64,000 nt of DNA from Dyadobacter sp. (GTDB taxonomy: Bacteria; Bacteroidota; Bacteroidia; Cytophagales; Spirosomataceae), in NCBI RefSeq assembly GCF_017744695.1, contig NZ_JAGIAS010000002.1, positions 744,001 through 808,000 of the forward strand. Reading direction: 5' to 3'. How positions within the stretch are numbered: position 1 is the first letter of the stretch; each line of letters opens with the position of its first letter. The notes below the pieces were generated by a model. That model was given only the letters and a program-made list of their open reading frames with translations. It was not told the DNA's origin and ran no database searches. A program made the position numbers and the translations under genes. Shown here piece by piece: positions 8,162-16,549 of the stretch.

Positions 8162-8941
8162 CTATTCTTCCTTTTTCAAAAACGCTTCGGCATACCGACG
8201 CCCCAACTCCCGCGCCGAAGGAGTGTCGAAATGCGTCTCGTCCCCTTTGTGCGCCAGGCCCGAAGCCGACGCCAGGTAAACCAGCTTATTACGCTTCGCA
8301 TAATCAGCGATAATCTGGTTGATCACCGCCGCATCGGGCGTTTTGGCCACATAAAAATCCCCCAGCGTTCCTACCACGACCGGCACGTTTTCCGTTTGCG
8401 TATCCCGGCGCAGGCGTTTGAAAAAGTCGGCCAGTTTGGCGGCGTACGCCCCCTTTTTCTCCGGTGAGCTGTCGGATTCTCCCTGGTGCCAGATAATGCC
8501 TTTAATCGTCCCGCGTTTCTGTGCCTCTTTCACACGGGCGAGCATTTCGTCATAGGCATAAATGCCCGTCTGCTCATGTTGGGCGCCGGGCTGCCAGTCG
8601 TCGATACCGCTGCCACCTACCGCACAGGGAATGAGGCCGATCGGACGTTCAGGGTATTTTTTCAGGATTTCCTGTGCGAACGTAAGACCGGGCCCTACCC
8701 CTACTACCGTCGGCTTGTCCTCGTGAAGCGGGTCGGCTGCCATTTTCCATTCGTGATGGCGGTTAATAGCCCATATTAGGGAAGAATTGGGATGGGAAGC
8801 CGCATCCGTCGTACCTCTGCCAGCCATATTCGACTGGCCAATCAGCAAGTAAAGGTCCATTTTTTCGGGAACTGTTTGCGGGAAGGCTGCCGTCGCCCCC
8901 GCGAGCAGGCTTAGCAGTATGTTCAAGAGTTTAAATTTCAT
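8162..8941 (-). CDS. SASA-type carbohydrate esterase (sialate O-acetylesterase / acetylxylan esterase-like)
   Basis: 259 residues with a signal peptide (about 1-22). The nucleophile motif is LYLLIGQSNMAGRG (Ser37), followed by the oxyanion segment AVGGSGIDDWQPG and the motif IIWHQGESDSS. The catalytic His is probably in KGDETHFDTPSARELG near the C-terminus. This is the SASA domain of GDSL-like esterases, found in carbohydrate esterase family 6 and in sialate O-acetylesterases, which remove acetyl groups from polysaccharides. It sits 100 bp after a SusC/SusD pair, with a terminator in between, so it may be part of the same glycan locus under partial read-through or its own promoter. Confidence 0.85.
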   Translation of the reverse strand: MKFKLLNILLSLLAGATAAFPQTVPEKMDLYLLIGQSNMAGRGTTDAASHPNSSLIWAINRHHEWKMAADPLHEDKPTVVGVGPGLTFAQEILKKYPERPIGLIPCAVGGSGIDDWQPGAQHEQTGIYAYDEMLARVKEAQKRGTIKGIIWHQGESDSSPEKKGAYAAKLADFFKRLRRDTQTENVPVVVGTLGDFYVAKTPDAAVINQIIADYAKRNKLVYLASASGLAHKGDETHFDTPSARELGRRYAEAFLKKEE

Positions 8942-8969
8942 CCGTAACCTGTTTTACATCGGTAATACC

Positions 8970-9013
8970 CAAAAGCAAAATGCCCGGGAGATTTAACATC
9001 CCGGGCATTTCGC
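8970..9013 (-). terminator. Terminator after the ECF-controlled SusCD pair
   Basis: Perfect 12-bp stem AAATGCCCGGGA/TCCCGGGCATTT (8978-8989 and 8999-9010). On the minus strand it runs into TTTTGCTTTT. It separates the SusD gene from the esterase gene. Confidence 0.8.
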
Positions 9014-9026
9014 TTTTCAAACGGCA

Positions 9027-9043
9027 GTCAGCGGTCGGCCGTC
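9027..9043 (-). repeat. Short copy of the GGTCGGCGGTC-type repeat overlapping the SusD stop codon
   Basis: GTCAGCGGTCGGCCGTC matches the right arm of the repeat at 54066-54091 (GTCAGTGGTCGGCGGTC) at 14 or 15 of 17 positions by eye. The SusD stop codon (9042-9044) lies in its edge. Confidence 0.45.
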
Positions 9044-10541
9044 ACCTTTTATCCCACCAAACCTTTGACACGTACGAATCTCCTTTCGACAACCTGCCAA
9101 CCGCCTGCTCGTAATTCTCCTTATTCAAAAGCGCTTCGCGGGACGAATAAATCGTCCTGCGCGGGATGGTGCCGCCGGTCGATCCCTGGAACGGGCCGGG
9201 CTTCAATGTGGGGTAGCCCATTCTCCGCCATTCGATAAATGCTTCGTAGGAACGGCCGAACAGCTGTATCCATTTCTGGGTGCCTATTTTTTCAAGCTTC
9301 TGCGCTTTGGAAAGACCGGTCCATGACAGCTCTTTTTCAAAAGAAGCCGGCACGGTTGTTACATTATAAGGAGCCTGCGCCAATGCCGCTTTCACACCAT
9401 CCTGATAATATTTCTCGGCCTCCGCCGCCGTTCCGCCCCAGCCTTCGAGCGCGGCTTCGGCTTTATAGAACGACACATCCGCAAACGACATTACCATACA
9501 CGGGATCGCCGGGCTGTAATCGCGGTTGAAGAACGTAAGTGTCGAAACAGTGCTGTAATCGTCTTTGATGATCGTTTTCAGGATTTCGTCTGTCAAAGCT
9601 ACGCCAATGCCCTTGTATGCGGGCGCACCTGCCTTCACGGAGTTGACGCTCGGTTGCGCAATGCGCGGTAAACGGGGGTCTGCGCTGCCCACAAGCTGCG
9701 TCACGAATGCGTCGGCGAGGTATTTCAGGTCGGGGCTGCCGGCCAGGAACTGGTTCAATACCGGGTGTACATTCGCATTGGTCGCATTGTTATAAGTCGG
9801 TACGGTAGCGTCATCGGCGGCGCTTTCCAGCAGCGGCTGGCCCATGGCTTCGGTCACGGTTTTTTGTGCCAAGGCCGGATCGGCATAACGGATGCGCATT
9901 CCAAGCCGCAGTTTCAATGAATTGGCATACTTCTTCCACTTATTAATATCTCCTTTGTAATAAAAATCCGCATTGCCATAGCTCGCATCCCCGGGCGTAA
10001 GCTGCCCGATGGCCGCATTCAGGTCGTTGATCAGCGACTTGTAGATCGACTCCTGCGTGTCAAATACAGGCTTGGTATTCACATCGGAAGGCCCCAGGGC
10101 GGTCCCCGAGTACGGAACGTCGCCAAACAGGTCGGTAAGCCGTTGCCACACCGAAATCTCGACAATGCGTGCGATCGCCAGCTTGCTGCGGCCACTGGGA
10201 TCATTTTCCTTTCCTTTCAAAACTTCATTACGGACCTGGCTGATGTTCCGGATCAGCGTATAATGCGCGTCCCAGGTATTGTTGTCGCTTTGCTCGATGT
10301 AACGCGAACTCGATACCAGCACGCCTCCGGCCCAATGCTGGATCCACGAACCATACTGGCTGTTGGGCACTTCATAGCCTTCCGCAAACGCGGCGTCCTT
10401 CTGCACTTTCGAAAGCAGCAGCCCCGGATCGACCGTCGTGACCGATGTAGGCGGCGTATTGATTTCCTCAAAATCGCCGGTACAGGCCTGTATGAGGCAT
10501 ATGGCACCGGTCAGCAGGATTGATGGGATTCTATTTTTCAT
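9042..10541 (-). CDS. SusD/RagB-like outer-membrane nutrient-binding lipoprotein
   Basis: 499 residues. The lipoprotein signal ends ICLIQAC (Cys20). The early TDLFGDVPYSG motif and the late FGRSYEAFIEWRRMGYPTL motif are typical of the SusD-like family 2 group (SusD-like_2). The protein caps its SusC partner on the cell surface and binds the ligand before import. It follows the SusC gene by 26 bp and ends at a strong terminator. The ligand cannot be read from the sequence. The stop codon overlaps a short GGTCGGCGGTC-type repeat. Confidence 0.93.
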   Translation of the reverse strand: MKNRIPSILLTGAICLIQACTGDFEEINTPPTSVTTVDPGLLLSKVQKDAAFAEGYEVPNSQYGSWIQHWAGGVLVSSSRYIEQSDNNTWDAHYTLIRNISQVRNEVLKGKENDPSGRSKLAIARIVEISVWQRLTDLFGDVPYSGTALGPSDVNTKPVFDTQESIYKSLINDLNAAIGQLTPGDASYGNADFYYKGDINKWKKYANSLKLRLGMRIRYADPALAQKTVTEAMGQPLLESAADDATVPTYNNATNANVHPVLNQFLAGSPDLKYLADAFVTQLVGSADPRLPRIAQPSVNSVKAGAPAYKGIGVALTDEILKTIIKDDYSTVSTLTFFNRDYSPAIPCMVMSFADVSFYKAEAALEGWGGTAAEAEKYYQDGVKAALAQAPYNVTTVPASFEKELSWTGLSKAQKLEKIGTQKWIQLFGRSYEAFIEWRRMGYPTLKPGPFQGSTGGTIPRRTIYSSREALLNKENYEQAVGRLSKGDSYVSKVWWDKR

Positions 10542-10567
10542 TTCTCAAAGATTTCCGGTTTGAACAA

Positions 10568-13500
10568 TTACAACTCCACATTCAGGCTGACCCCGAAATA
10601 CCGCAGCAAAGGCAAAGCGGTAGATTCAAGTCCCAACGACGAGTTATTGACGTTGAAAGATGAGGCCTCAGGTGCGAAACCTTCCGTTTTGCGTTGCACG
10701 TAGAACAGGTTACGGCCATAAATGCCCGCGCGAATGCTTTTGAACGGCGTGCGGCTAATGAGCGTGTTGGGCAGCTGGTAGTTCAATGTCAACTCGCGGA
10801 ACATGATATAGCTCGCGTCGTTGAGCATTTCCTCCGGGATCACATTGTCTTTGTCGGGTGCCACCACATTCCAGTAGTCTTGCGCCCGCACCTGCTTCGT
10901 GTTCGCCTGACCGGTACCTACCCATTTTCCGTTGTCGGATTTGGAAGCCACAACACCGTCGGCTACATACGTACCGTCGCGTCCCGGCAGGGTCTTTTTG
11001 ATCGTACCATAAACCAGTTCTTCACGCAAGCTTTGTGAGTAAATCTTGCCGCCCTGGCTGATATCGAACAAGCCCGACAGGCTGATGCCCTTGTAGCGGA
11101 ACGTGTTGTTGAATCCGCCGATCCAGTTCGGCAATGCATTACCCAATTCGTAAAGAATCTTGGAATTGGATTTCAGGGGCAAACCGGTCGTCGGGTCGAT
11201 GAGGCGGTTGCCATTCTCGTCGCGAAGCCATTGGAAGCCGTTACCGATGAGCGTACCGAACGGTTTGCCCGGCTCGGCTACCACATTCACCCCGCGGTCG
11301 GCACCGAGCACGTAAGTATCCACTCCTTCGGCAAGCGCCACCACCTGGTTTCGGTTTCTGGAAAAATTGAATGCTGCATCCCAGGTGAAACCGTCGGCTG
11401 TTTTAATGGGCGTACCATTCAGGGTCAGCTCGACACCACGGTTGCGGATTTCACCGGCATTGATCCTCCGTGAGGCAAATGTACTCGACGGCGGCAGGGG
11501 CACATCCAGGATCTGGTTTTTGGTGGATGCATTGTAATAAGCAAATGCAAGCCCTGCACGGTTTTTGAAAAAGCGGGCTTCCACACCGAACTCGATCGAA
11601 GTGGTCAGCTCGTTTTTCAAATTGGGGTCAGGAATGGTCGACGAAAACGAAGCCAACGGAACGCCACCGTGCGCAACCTGGTCGAGCGAATAGGTGCCGG
11701 TGAGCTGATAAGGAGAACCCGAGCTACCCGCTTGCGCCACAGAGGCCCGCAGTTTGAGGAAACTTAACGTATTGCTCCGGATATTGAACGCATCCGTTAC
11801 GACGAAGCTCGCACTCACAGCCGGGTAAAAGAAGGAGTTGTTTGCTGGTGAAAGCGTCGAAGACCAGTCGTTACGTGCCGAGAAATCGAGGAAGAGGTAT
11901 TCCTTGTACCCCAGTTGCCCCGACAAATAAACCGAGTTGATCGACGATTCCGTGAGACCGAATACGTAAGAGTTGATCAACGTATTATTGATGGCATACA
12001 AACCGGGCACAATGAACTCGGTACCGGTATTGCCGGTGGTGCGCGAATAGAATTTCTGATGGTTGGCACCCAGGTTCAGGCCGAGCGAAATGTCTTTCGT
12101 CAGTTGCGGGGTTAACGAGAGCAAAATATCGCTGTTGTCCTCCCGCACGCGGGTAACCTGCTCGGAAATATCGCCATTGCGGTTAGCACTTTGGTAGGTA
12201 CCTTTTTCGCGGTAACGCAGGCGCTGGTCGGTGTAGAAATCAGTCCCGGTTTTGGCGGTCAGGCGGATCCAGTCGTTGAACTGGTAGCTCAGGCGGATCA
12301 AACCAAGCAGGCGCTGGCGGTCATCGGAGTTACGGGTGTGATCGACCGTCCAGTAGGGATTTGCCGTCGACGAATTGGTCGCATAGGTTTTCTCCATGCC
12401 CACAAACGGCACGGTACCGTAGCCGAGTTGTTTGGCCACATCTTCGGCAGTCCAGGCCGAATTGGCCAGGATGCTCATCGGCATGCTGCGTGGCTGACTG
12501 ATGAACAGGTACGCCGGGTTATCGCTCGCATCCGAAACCGTGGGGCGGTTTGCGCCTTTCTGCCCGATGTAGTTCGCTTTGACATCCAGTTCCAGCTTCG
12601 GCGTAATCTTCCCCACCGTCCGCAGGTTGACGTTGTTGCGTTTCAGCGTATTGCCTGGCGTGTACCCGTCTATATCGGTGCGGCCGTAAGAAAGCCGGTA
12701 GTTGATATTGTCGTTGCCGCCTTCGAGGCTCAGGTTATTAACCACCTGTTTCTCTTTTCTGAAAAAGGTTTGAAAGGTGTTGGGCTGAGGCGTAAAGTTA
12801 AGCACATTCCCCCACTGGTCCTCATATTGCTGACCATCCATGCGCGCCCCCCAGCTTGAACGCGTAAAACGGTCACGGCCGCCGCTCGCCTTCGGCATAC
12901 CCTGGATATTGCCGGCCTGCGCCGCCGCCCAGGTGTATATCTTTCCATCGTTACCGCGAAAATGCGTGAATGCACCATCCAGCCCCTGGCCATATTCATC
13001 CTGAAAATCGGGCAATACCAATGCGTCGCCTACCGAATAGTCGACACCATATTTAATACCAATACCCTTTCTCGATTTGCCTGATTTGGTGGTGATCAGC
13101 ACAACGCCGTTGCTACCCCGCTGGCCATACAGCGCAGCGGCATTAGGTCCTTTCAACACGGAGATCGACTCCACATCTTCGGGGTTGATGTTTGAAATAC
13201 CGTCCCCGTAATCGATACCGCCCGTTGAGGAAGGTGAATTGGGGTTGCTGTTATCCATCGGAATGCCGTCAATCACATACAGCGGCTGGCTATTGCCGAC
13301 CAGGGAGTTGGAACCGCGGATCACCACGCGCGACGAGCCTCCCGCCCCATTGGCCGAACGCGTCACCTGCACACCGGCCATCTTACCGGCCAGTGTGGTA
13401 GCGAGGTTCGCTTCCTTGGCGGTACTGATAGCCTCCCCGCCTATTTCCTGCACCGAATAGCCCAATGCACGCTTGTCGCGCTTGATACCCAATGCTGTAA

Positions 13501-14203
13501 CCACTACTTCCGAAAGATTTTGCGTGTCTTCGGCAAGGGTGACATTGACCTCCGATTGGGCACCTACCACCACTTCTTTCCGCACATAACCCACAAAGGA
13601 GAACACCAGTACGGCCGACGCATCATCCACCGCGATCTCATACTTCCCTGCCACGTCCGTAGCAGTACCGCGTGTAGTGCCCTTGACGAGTACGCTTACG
13701 CCGATCAGCGGTTCGCCTTTCGCATCCACCACCGTACCACGCACAGCCGACTCCGCCACCTCTGCCCGTGTTACGGGTGAGAGGGATGCCAGCGGGCTGT
13801 CCTGCGGCAATGCCGAACTTTCACGGACCGGCACAGTACCACCATCCTTTTTCCGGCGGTCTTTCGACGCCAGCAGCACATAAGTATTTTCCTTAATCTT
13901 CTTGTATTTCAATCCGGTAGAAGCCAGCAATGCGTCCAGGTTCTGTTCCAGGGTTCTGGATGGATTGACCGCAGCGGATGATACTTTCAGATCGTCGAGC
14001 AGTTTTTCCTCGAAGAGAATGTCGGCGCCATAGCTCTCTTTCAGTTTCAGCAATGCGTCGCGCAGGCGTACGGGCTGCGTTTGCCGCGTTTCGGCCTGCA
14101 AAGGATGCGCCGATGCCAGCAACTGCCCGAATCCCGGCGGGGGGCACAAACTGAGCATGGCGTAAAGGCCAAATGCCTTTGCCAGGGGTACATGTGGGTT
14201 CAT
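10568..14203 (-). CDS. SusC/RagA TonB-linked outer-membrane transporter with STN signalling domain
   Basis: 1211 residues. After the signal there is an STN (secretin/TonB short N-terminal) domain at about 35-110 (VRLRDALLKLKESYGADILF ... GLKYKKIKENTYVLL), then a carboxypeptidase-like domain (about 153-232; VRGTVVDAKGEPLIGVSVLV), the SusC signature SEVVVTALGIKRDKRALGYS, a plug (VRIQ-type RVVIRGSNSLVGNSQPLYV) and a long barrel ending LRYFGVSLNVEL. The STN domain lets a transporter signal through an anti-sigma factor, and exactly such a FecR gene lies 26 bp upstream, preceded by an ECF sigma gene. So import and transcription are probably coupled. The substrate is unknown; the downstream acetyl-esterase hints at an acetylated glycan. 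Confidence 0.94.
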   Translation of the reverse strand: MNPHVPLAKAFGLYAMLSLCPPPGFGQLLASAHPLQAETRQTQPVRLRDALLKLKESYGADILFEEKLLDDLKVSSAAVNPSRTLEQNLDALLASTGLKYKKIKENTYVLLASKDRRKKDGGTVPVRESSALPQDSPLASLSPVTRAEVAESAVRGTVVDAKGEPLIGVSVLVKGTTRGTATDVAGKYEIAVDDASAVLVFSFVGYVRKEVVVGAQSEVNVTLAEDTQNLSEVVVTALGIKRDKRALGYSVQEIGGEAISTAKEANLATTLAGKMAGVQVTRSANGAGGSSRVVIRGSNSLVGNSQPLYVIDGIPMDNSNPNSPSSTGGIDYGDGISNINPEDVESISVLKGPNAAALYGQRGSNGVVLITTKSGKSRKGIGIKYGVDYSVGDALVLPDFQDEYGQGLDGAFTHFRGNDGKIYTWAAAQAGNIQGMPKASGGRDRFTRSSWGARMDGQQYEDQWGNVLNFTPQPNTFQTFFRKEKQVVNNLSLEGGNDNINYRLSYGRTDIDGYTPGNTLKRNNVNLRTVGKITPKLELDVKANYIGQKGANRPTVSDASDNPAYLFISQPRSMPMSILANSAWTAEDVAKQLGYGTVPFVGMEKTYATNSSTANPYWTVDHTRNSDDRQRLLGLIRLSYQFNDWIRLTAKTGTDFYTDQRLRYREKGTYQSANRNGDISEQVTRVREDNSDILLSLTPQLTKDISLGLNLGANHQKFYSRTTGNTGTEFIVPGLYAINNTLINSYVFGLTESSINSVYLSGQLGYKEYLFLDFSARNDWSSTLSPANNSFFYPAVSASFVVTDAFNIRSNTLSFLKLRASVAQAGSSGSPYQLTGTYSLDQVAHGGVPLASFSSTIPDPNLKNELTTSIEFGVEARFFKNRAGLAFAYYNASTKNQILDVPLPPSSTFASRRINAGEIRNRGVELTLNGTPIKTADGFTWDAAFNFSRNRNQVVALAEGVDTYVLGADRGVNVVAEPGKPFGTLIGNGFQWLRDENGNRLIDPTTGLPLKSNSKILYELGNALPNWIGGFNNTFRYKGISLSGLFDISQGGKIYSQSLREELVYGTIKKTLPGRDGTYVADGVVASKSDNGKWVGTGQANTKQVRAQDYWNVVAPDKDNVIPEEMLNDASYIMFRELTLNYQLPNTLISRTPFKSIRAGIYGRNLFYVQRKTEGFAPEASSFNVNNSSLGLESTALPLLRYFGVSLNVEL

Positions 14204-14229
14204 GGAAGCGTTTGGGTTAGTTAAAAGAT

Positions 14230-15243
14230 CTAATTGGTGTCAGTCGAATCGGGGATGAGAAGCACCTGGTCGTCGCCGACCTGCACGCGCATCTCGAGCA
14301 TTTCAGACAGCACCGACAGCAGCTCGTCAGCCTGCCTGGCTTTGAACGTGCCGGTAACCTGCCGCGCAGCCAGTGCAGGGTCAGTCACGACGATTTCCAG
14401 CCCGAATACCGCATTCAGCTCACGACTGGCGTCGGCAAGAGAGGTGTGGTCGAAATGGAAATGATGCTCCTGCCAAACGGCCGGGTCTTTCAGCTCTGGG
14501 ATAGTCAATGGCTGAATGGCGATCTTGCCGTCCGTAGCGACGGAGGCTTTTTCACCCGGCTTCATATCGAGCGGCGCAGCCATTTCGGGAGATGAAATCT
14601 GTACTTTGCCTTTGCTCAAAACCACTTGCGTGCCTTTTTTGCGGGTATACACAAAAAATTCGGTACCCAGCACGGTTACCTTTCCCTGATCGGGCGTATG
14701 GACCGTGAACGGCTGGTGATCGACCTGGTGCGTGACGACAAAACCGGCCTCGCCCGTCAGATACACATCCCGGCCGATGCTTCCGAATCCCCATCTAAGG
14801 AGTTTCAGGTCGGAGTTGGGTAACAGCGATATGCGGCTCCCGTCGGCCAGCAGGACAGTCCGGCTTTCGGCATAGCCGGTGCGGTAATGCCGGTATAAGA
14901 TCGCGTCGCGGTAATAGTACCCGCCCGCTCCCATCATCACCAGAATAGCAGCCGCAATGCGCAGCCAGTTCCGCCAGGGCAGGGATCGCGACGCGGTTAC
15001 CGCCGTGGCGACCTCATCGTCGTTATCCGACGACTTTTCCAGCATCGCCTGTGCACTTTTAAAAGCCACTTCCACATCCGGCAAAAATTGCGGATGGCTG
15101 TTTTCCCATTCCTGTAACCATTCGAAATAGCGCTCCGCGTTCCCCGGTTCGCCGAGCCACTCTTCGATGAGCTGTTTTTGCAGCACCGTGGCCTGGCCGG
15201 AGAAGTAGGTGAAGAGCATTTCTTTGGATAATGGTGTGTTCAT
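14230..15243 (-). CDS. FecR-family anti-sigma factor
   Basis: 337 residues. The N-terminal cytoplasmic part (1-85) would hold the sigma factor. One membrane segment is seen at about 92-112 (WLRIAAAILVMMGAGGYYY). The periplasmic part has the FecR domain (AESRTVLLADGSRISLLPNS through LGTEFFVYTRKKGTQVVLSK) and a C-terminal DUF4974 domain (DASRELNAVFGLEIVVTD to QVLLIPD). It receives the signal from the STN domain of the neighbouring SusC. It follows the sigma gene by 12 bp and precedes SusC by 26 bp, a standard regulatory order. Confidence 0.95.
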   Translation of the reverse strand: MNTPLSKEMLFTYFSGQATVLQKQLIEEWLGEPGNAERYFEWLQEWENSHPQFLPDVEVAFKSAQAMLEKSSDNDDEVATAVTASRSLPWRNWLRIAAAILVMMGAGGYYYRDAILYRHYRTGYAESRTVLLADGSRISLLPNSDLKLLRWGFGSIGRDVYLTGEAGFVVTHQVDHQPFTVHTPDQGKVTVLGTEFFVYTRKKGTQVVLSKGKVQISSPEMAAPLDMKPGEKASVATDGKIAIQPLTIPELKDPAVWQEHHFHFDHTSLADASRELNAVFGLEIVVTDPALAARQVTGTFKARQADELLSVLSEMLEMRVQVGDDQVLLIPDSTDTN

Positions 15244-15255
15244 GCTTTCAGTTTG

Positions 15256-15897
15256 TCAGTTTTGTTTCAATGATCGGCGCAATACACTGAGCGCCTTCGA
15301 TATATGCCATTCCACAGCCTTTACCGTCACGCCAAGCTTTACCGCAATCTCCTGGTACGACTTCCCTTCAAACCGGCTCAGAATAAATACCTTCTGACAT
15401 TGGGGAGGCAAAGCGTGAATCGCCCGCTCGACCTGCATATAGAGCTCGTCCATTTCCATGATGTGATCGGGCGCTAGCATATCGGAGCGGAACTCGTCGT
15501 CGAGCTCCTCCTGCCGCATTTTGTTGAACTCCCAGCGTAGATAAGTAAAGCACCTGTTACGCACCGCTGTGAAGAGATAGGCCCGAAAGGTCGTAGCGAT
15601 GCTGGTATGCAGTTCTTTTTTCCAGAAATTGAGAAAAATTTCCGTGACGAGGTCTTCGGCGATTTCCTTGTTGTATACAAACCTCGCAGCGTGGCTGCAA
15701 AGCGGCTGGTAATAGCTCCTGAATAGCAATTCATACCCTTTCGCAGCATCCTGTTCGTATGTTTTCCGGATAAAAAACTCCCTGTCGGGCAGCGTATTAT
15801 CAGGTACACCCACCTCCGGCGTCCCCGGCATCGGGTCTATCGGTCTTTCGGGGTTTTTCTCTTCGTCCGGTAAATGTTCGGAAGGTTCGGGCGTCAC
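15256..15897 (-). CDS. ECF RNA polymerase sigma factor (Bacteroidota family)
   Basis: 213 residues as drawn. Region 2 (about 60-125) has LLFRSYYQPLCSHAARFVYN, AEDLVTEIFLNFWKK and AYLFTAVRNRCFTYLR; region 4 (about 155-207) has ALPPQCQKVFILSRFEGKSY, then EIAVKLGVTVKAVEWHISKA. The first 40 residues are unusually rich in Pro and acids (PDEEKNPERPIDPMPGTPEV), so translation may instead begin further in, for example at Met23. It should direct RNA polymerase to the downstream SusCD promoter when freed from the FecR protein. It is the first gene of the operon. Confidence 0.93.
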   Translation of the reverse strand: MTPEPSEHLPDEEKNPERPIDPMPGTPEVGVPDNTLPDREFFIRKTYEQDAAKGYELLFRSYYQPLCSHAARFVYNKEIAEDLVTEIFLNFWKKELHTSIATTFRAYLFTAVRNRCFTYLRWEFNKMRQEELDDEFRSDMLAPDHIMEMDELYMQVERAIHALPPQCQKVFILSRFEGKSYQEIAVKLGVTVKAVEWHISKALSVLRRSLKQN

Positions 15898-16010
15898 GTT
15901 TCGGGGCTGGGTTTAGGGCTACATCCACAGGACAAAATTTGGAAAGGCTACCCTAGTTGTTCCGTAAAAAACTTTCATTTTTTAATTTGCATCCATAAAA
16001 ATACGATACA

Positions 16011-16463
16011 ATGCGCAAAAGCTTCATCCAAACCAAACCCCACCTCACACTCCTGCTCGCCTGCCCCGTGATAGCAATCATTGCCTGGATACGGCGAAGC
16101 TATTCTGTCGACGTGCAGCTGTACGACACGTACTACATAGTTCGGATTGATTTAATAGCGGAGTTTCTGATCACGATTATCCTGATTACCAGCCTCCTGT
16201 ACTGGCTTACCCGAAATCGCGCCGGCTTCCCGCAACTGACTGCCGCACATGTGCTCGCGACGATCGGCATCGCCCTTTACATGACGAGTACGATGGGCTA
16301 CCCGCCCAACAACGCCGTGGATACCTGGTCGACGTTTTCACCCCAGCAATACAAGGAATGGGAGGACATGCGGGTACGCTTCGTGGGCTCGGTGGTTACG
16401 TTCGGGGCCTTCCAGCTATTGCTCCTCGCGAATTTGATTGTGAAGTGGGTAAAAGCCGCCTGA
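16011..16463 (+). CDS. Small four-helix membrane protein
   Basis: 150 residues with four predicted membrane segments (about 12-28, 45-66, 80-100, 124-146). Between the first two lies VDVQLYDTYYIV, which resembles the HDTYFVV signature of heme-copper oxidase subunit I, but the protein is far too short to be an oxidase and lacks the His ligands. Small Bacteroidota membrane proteins with this motif are common and uncharacterised. It starts a plus-strand pair with the next gene, divergent from the sigma operon; an A/T-rich stretch with TTAATTTG lies about 25 bp before the start. Confidence 0.7.
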   Translation: MRKSFIQTKPHLTLLLACPVIAIIAWIRRSYSVDVQLYDTYYIVRIDLIAEFLITIILITSLLYWLTRNRAGFPQLTAAHVLATIGIALYMTSTMGYPPNNAVDTWSTFSPQQYKEWEDMRVRFVGSVVTFGAFQLLLLANLIVKWVKAA

Positions 16464-16549
16464 TAACCCGCGCTTACCCCAGGATGGTTCGTTGGCAATA
16501 GGGATGAAAATGCGGATAGTTTGGTGGTCTGCATCAAAGCCACCTGCCC

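Noticed and set aside
16011..16463. Heme-copper oxidase subunit from the DTYYIV motif
   Set aside because: Too short and without the conserved His ligands of the oxidase.
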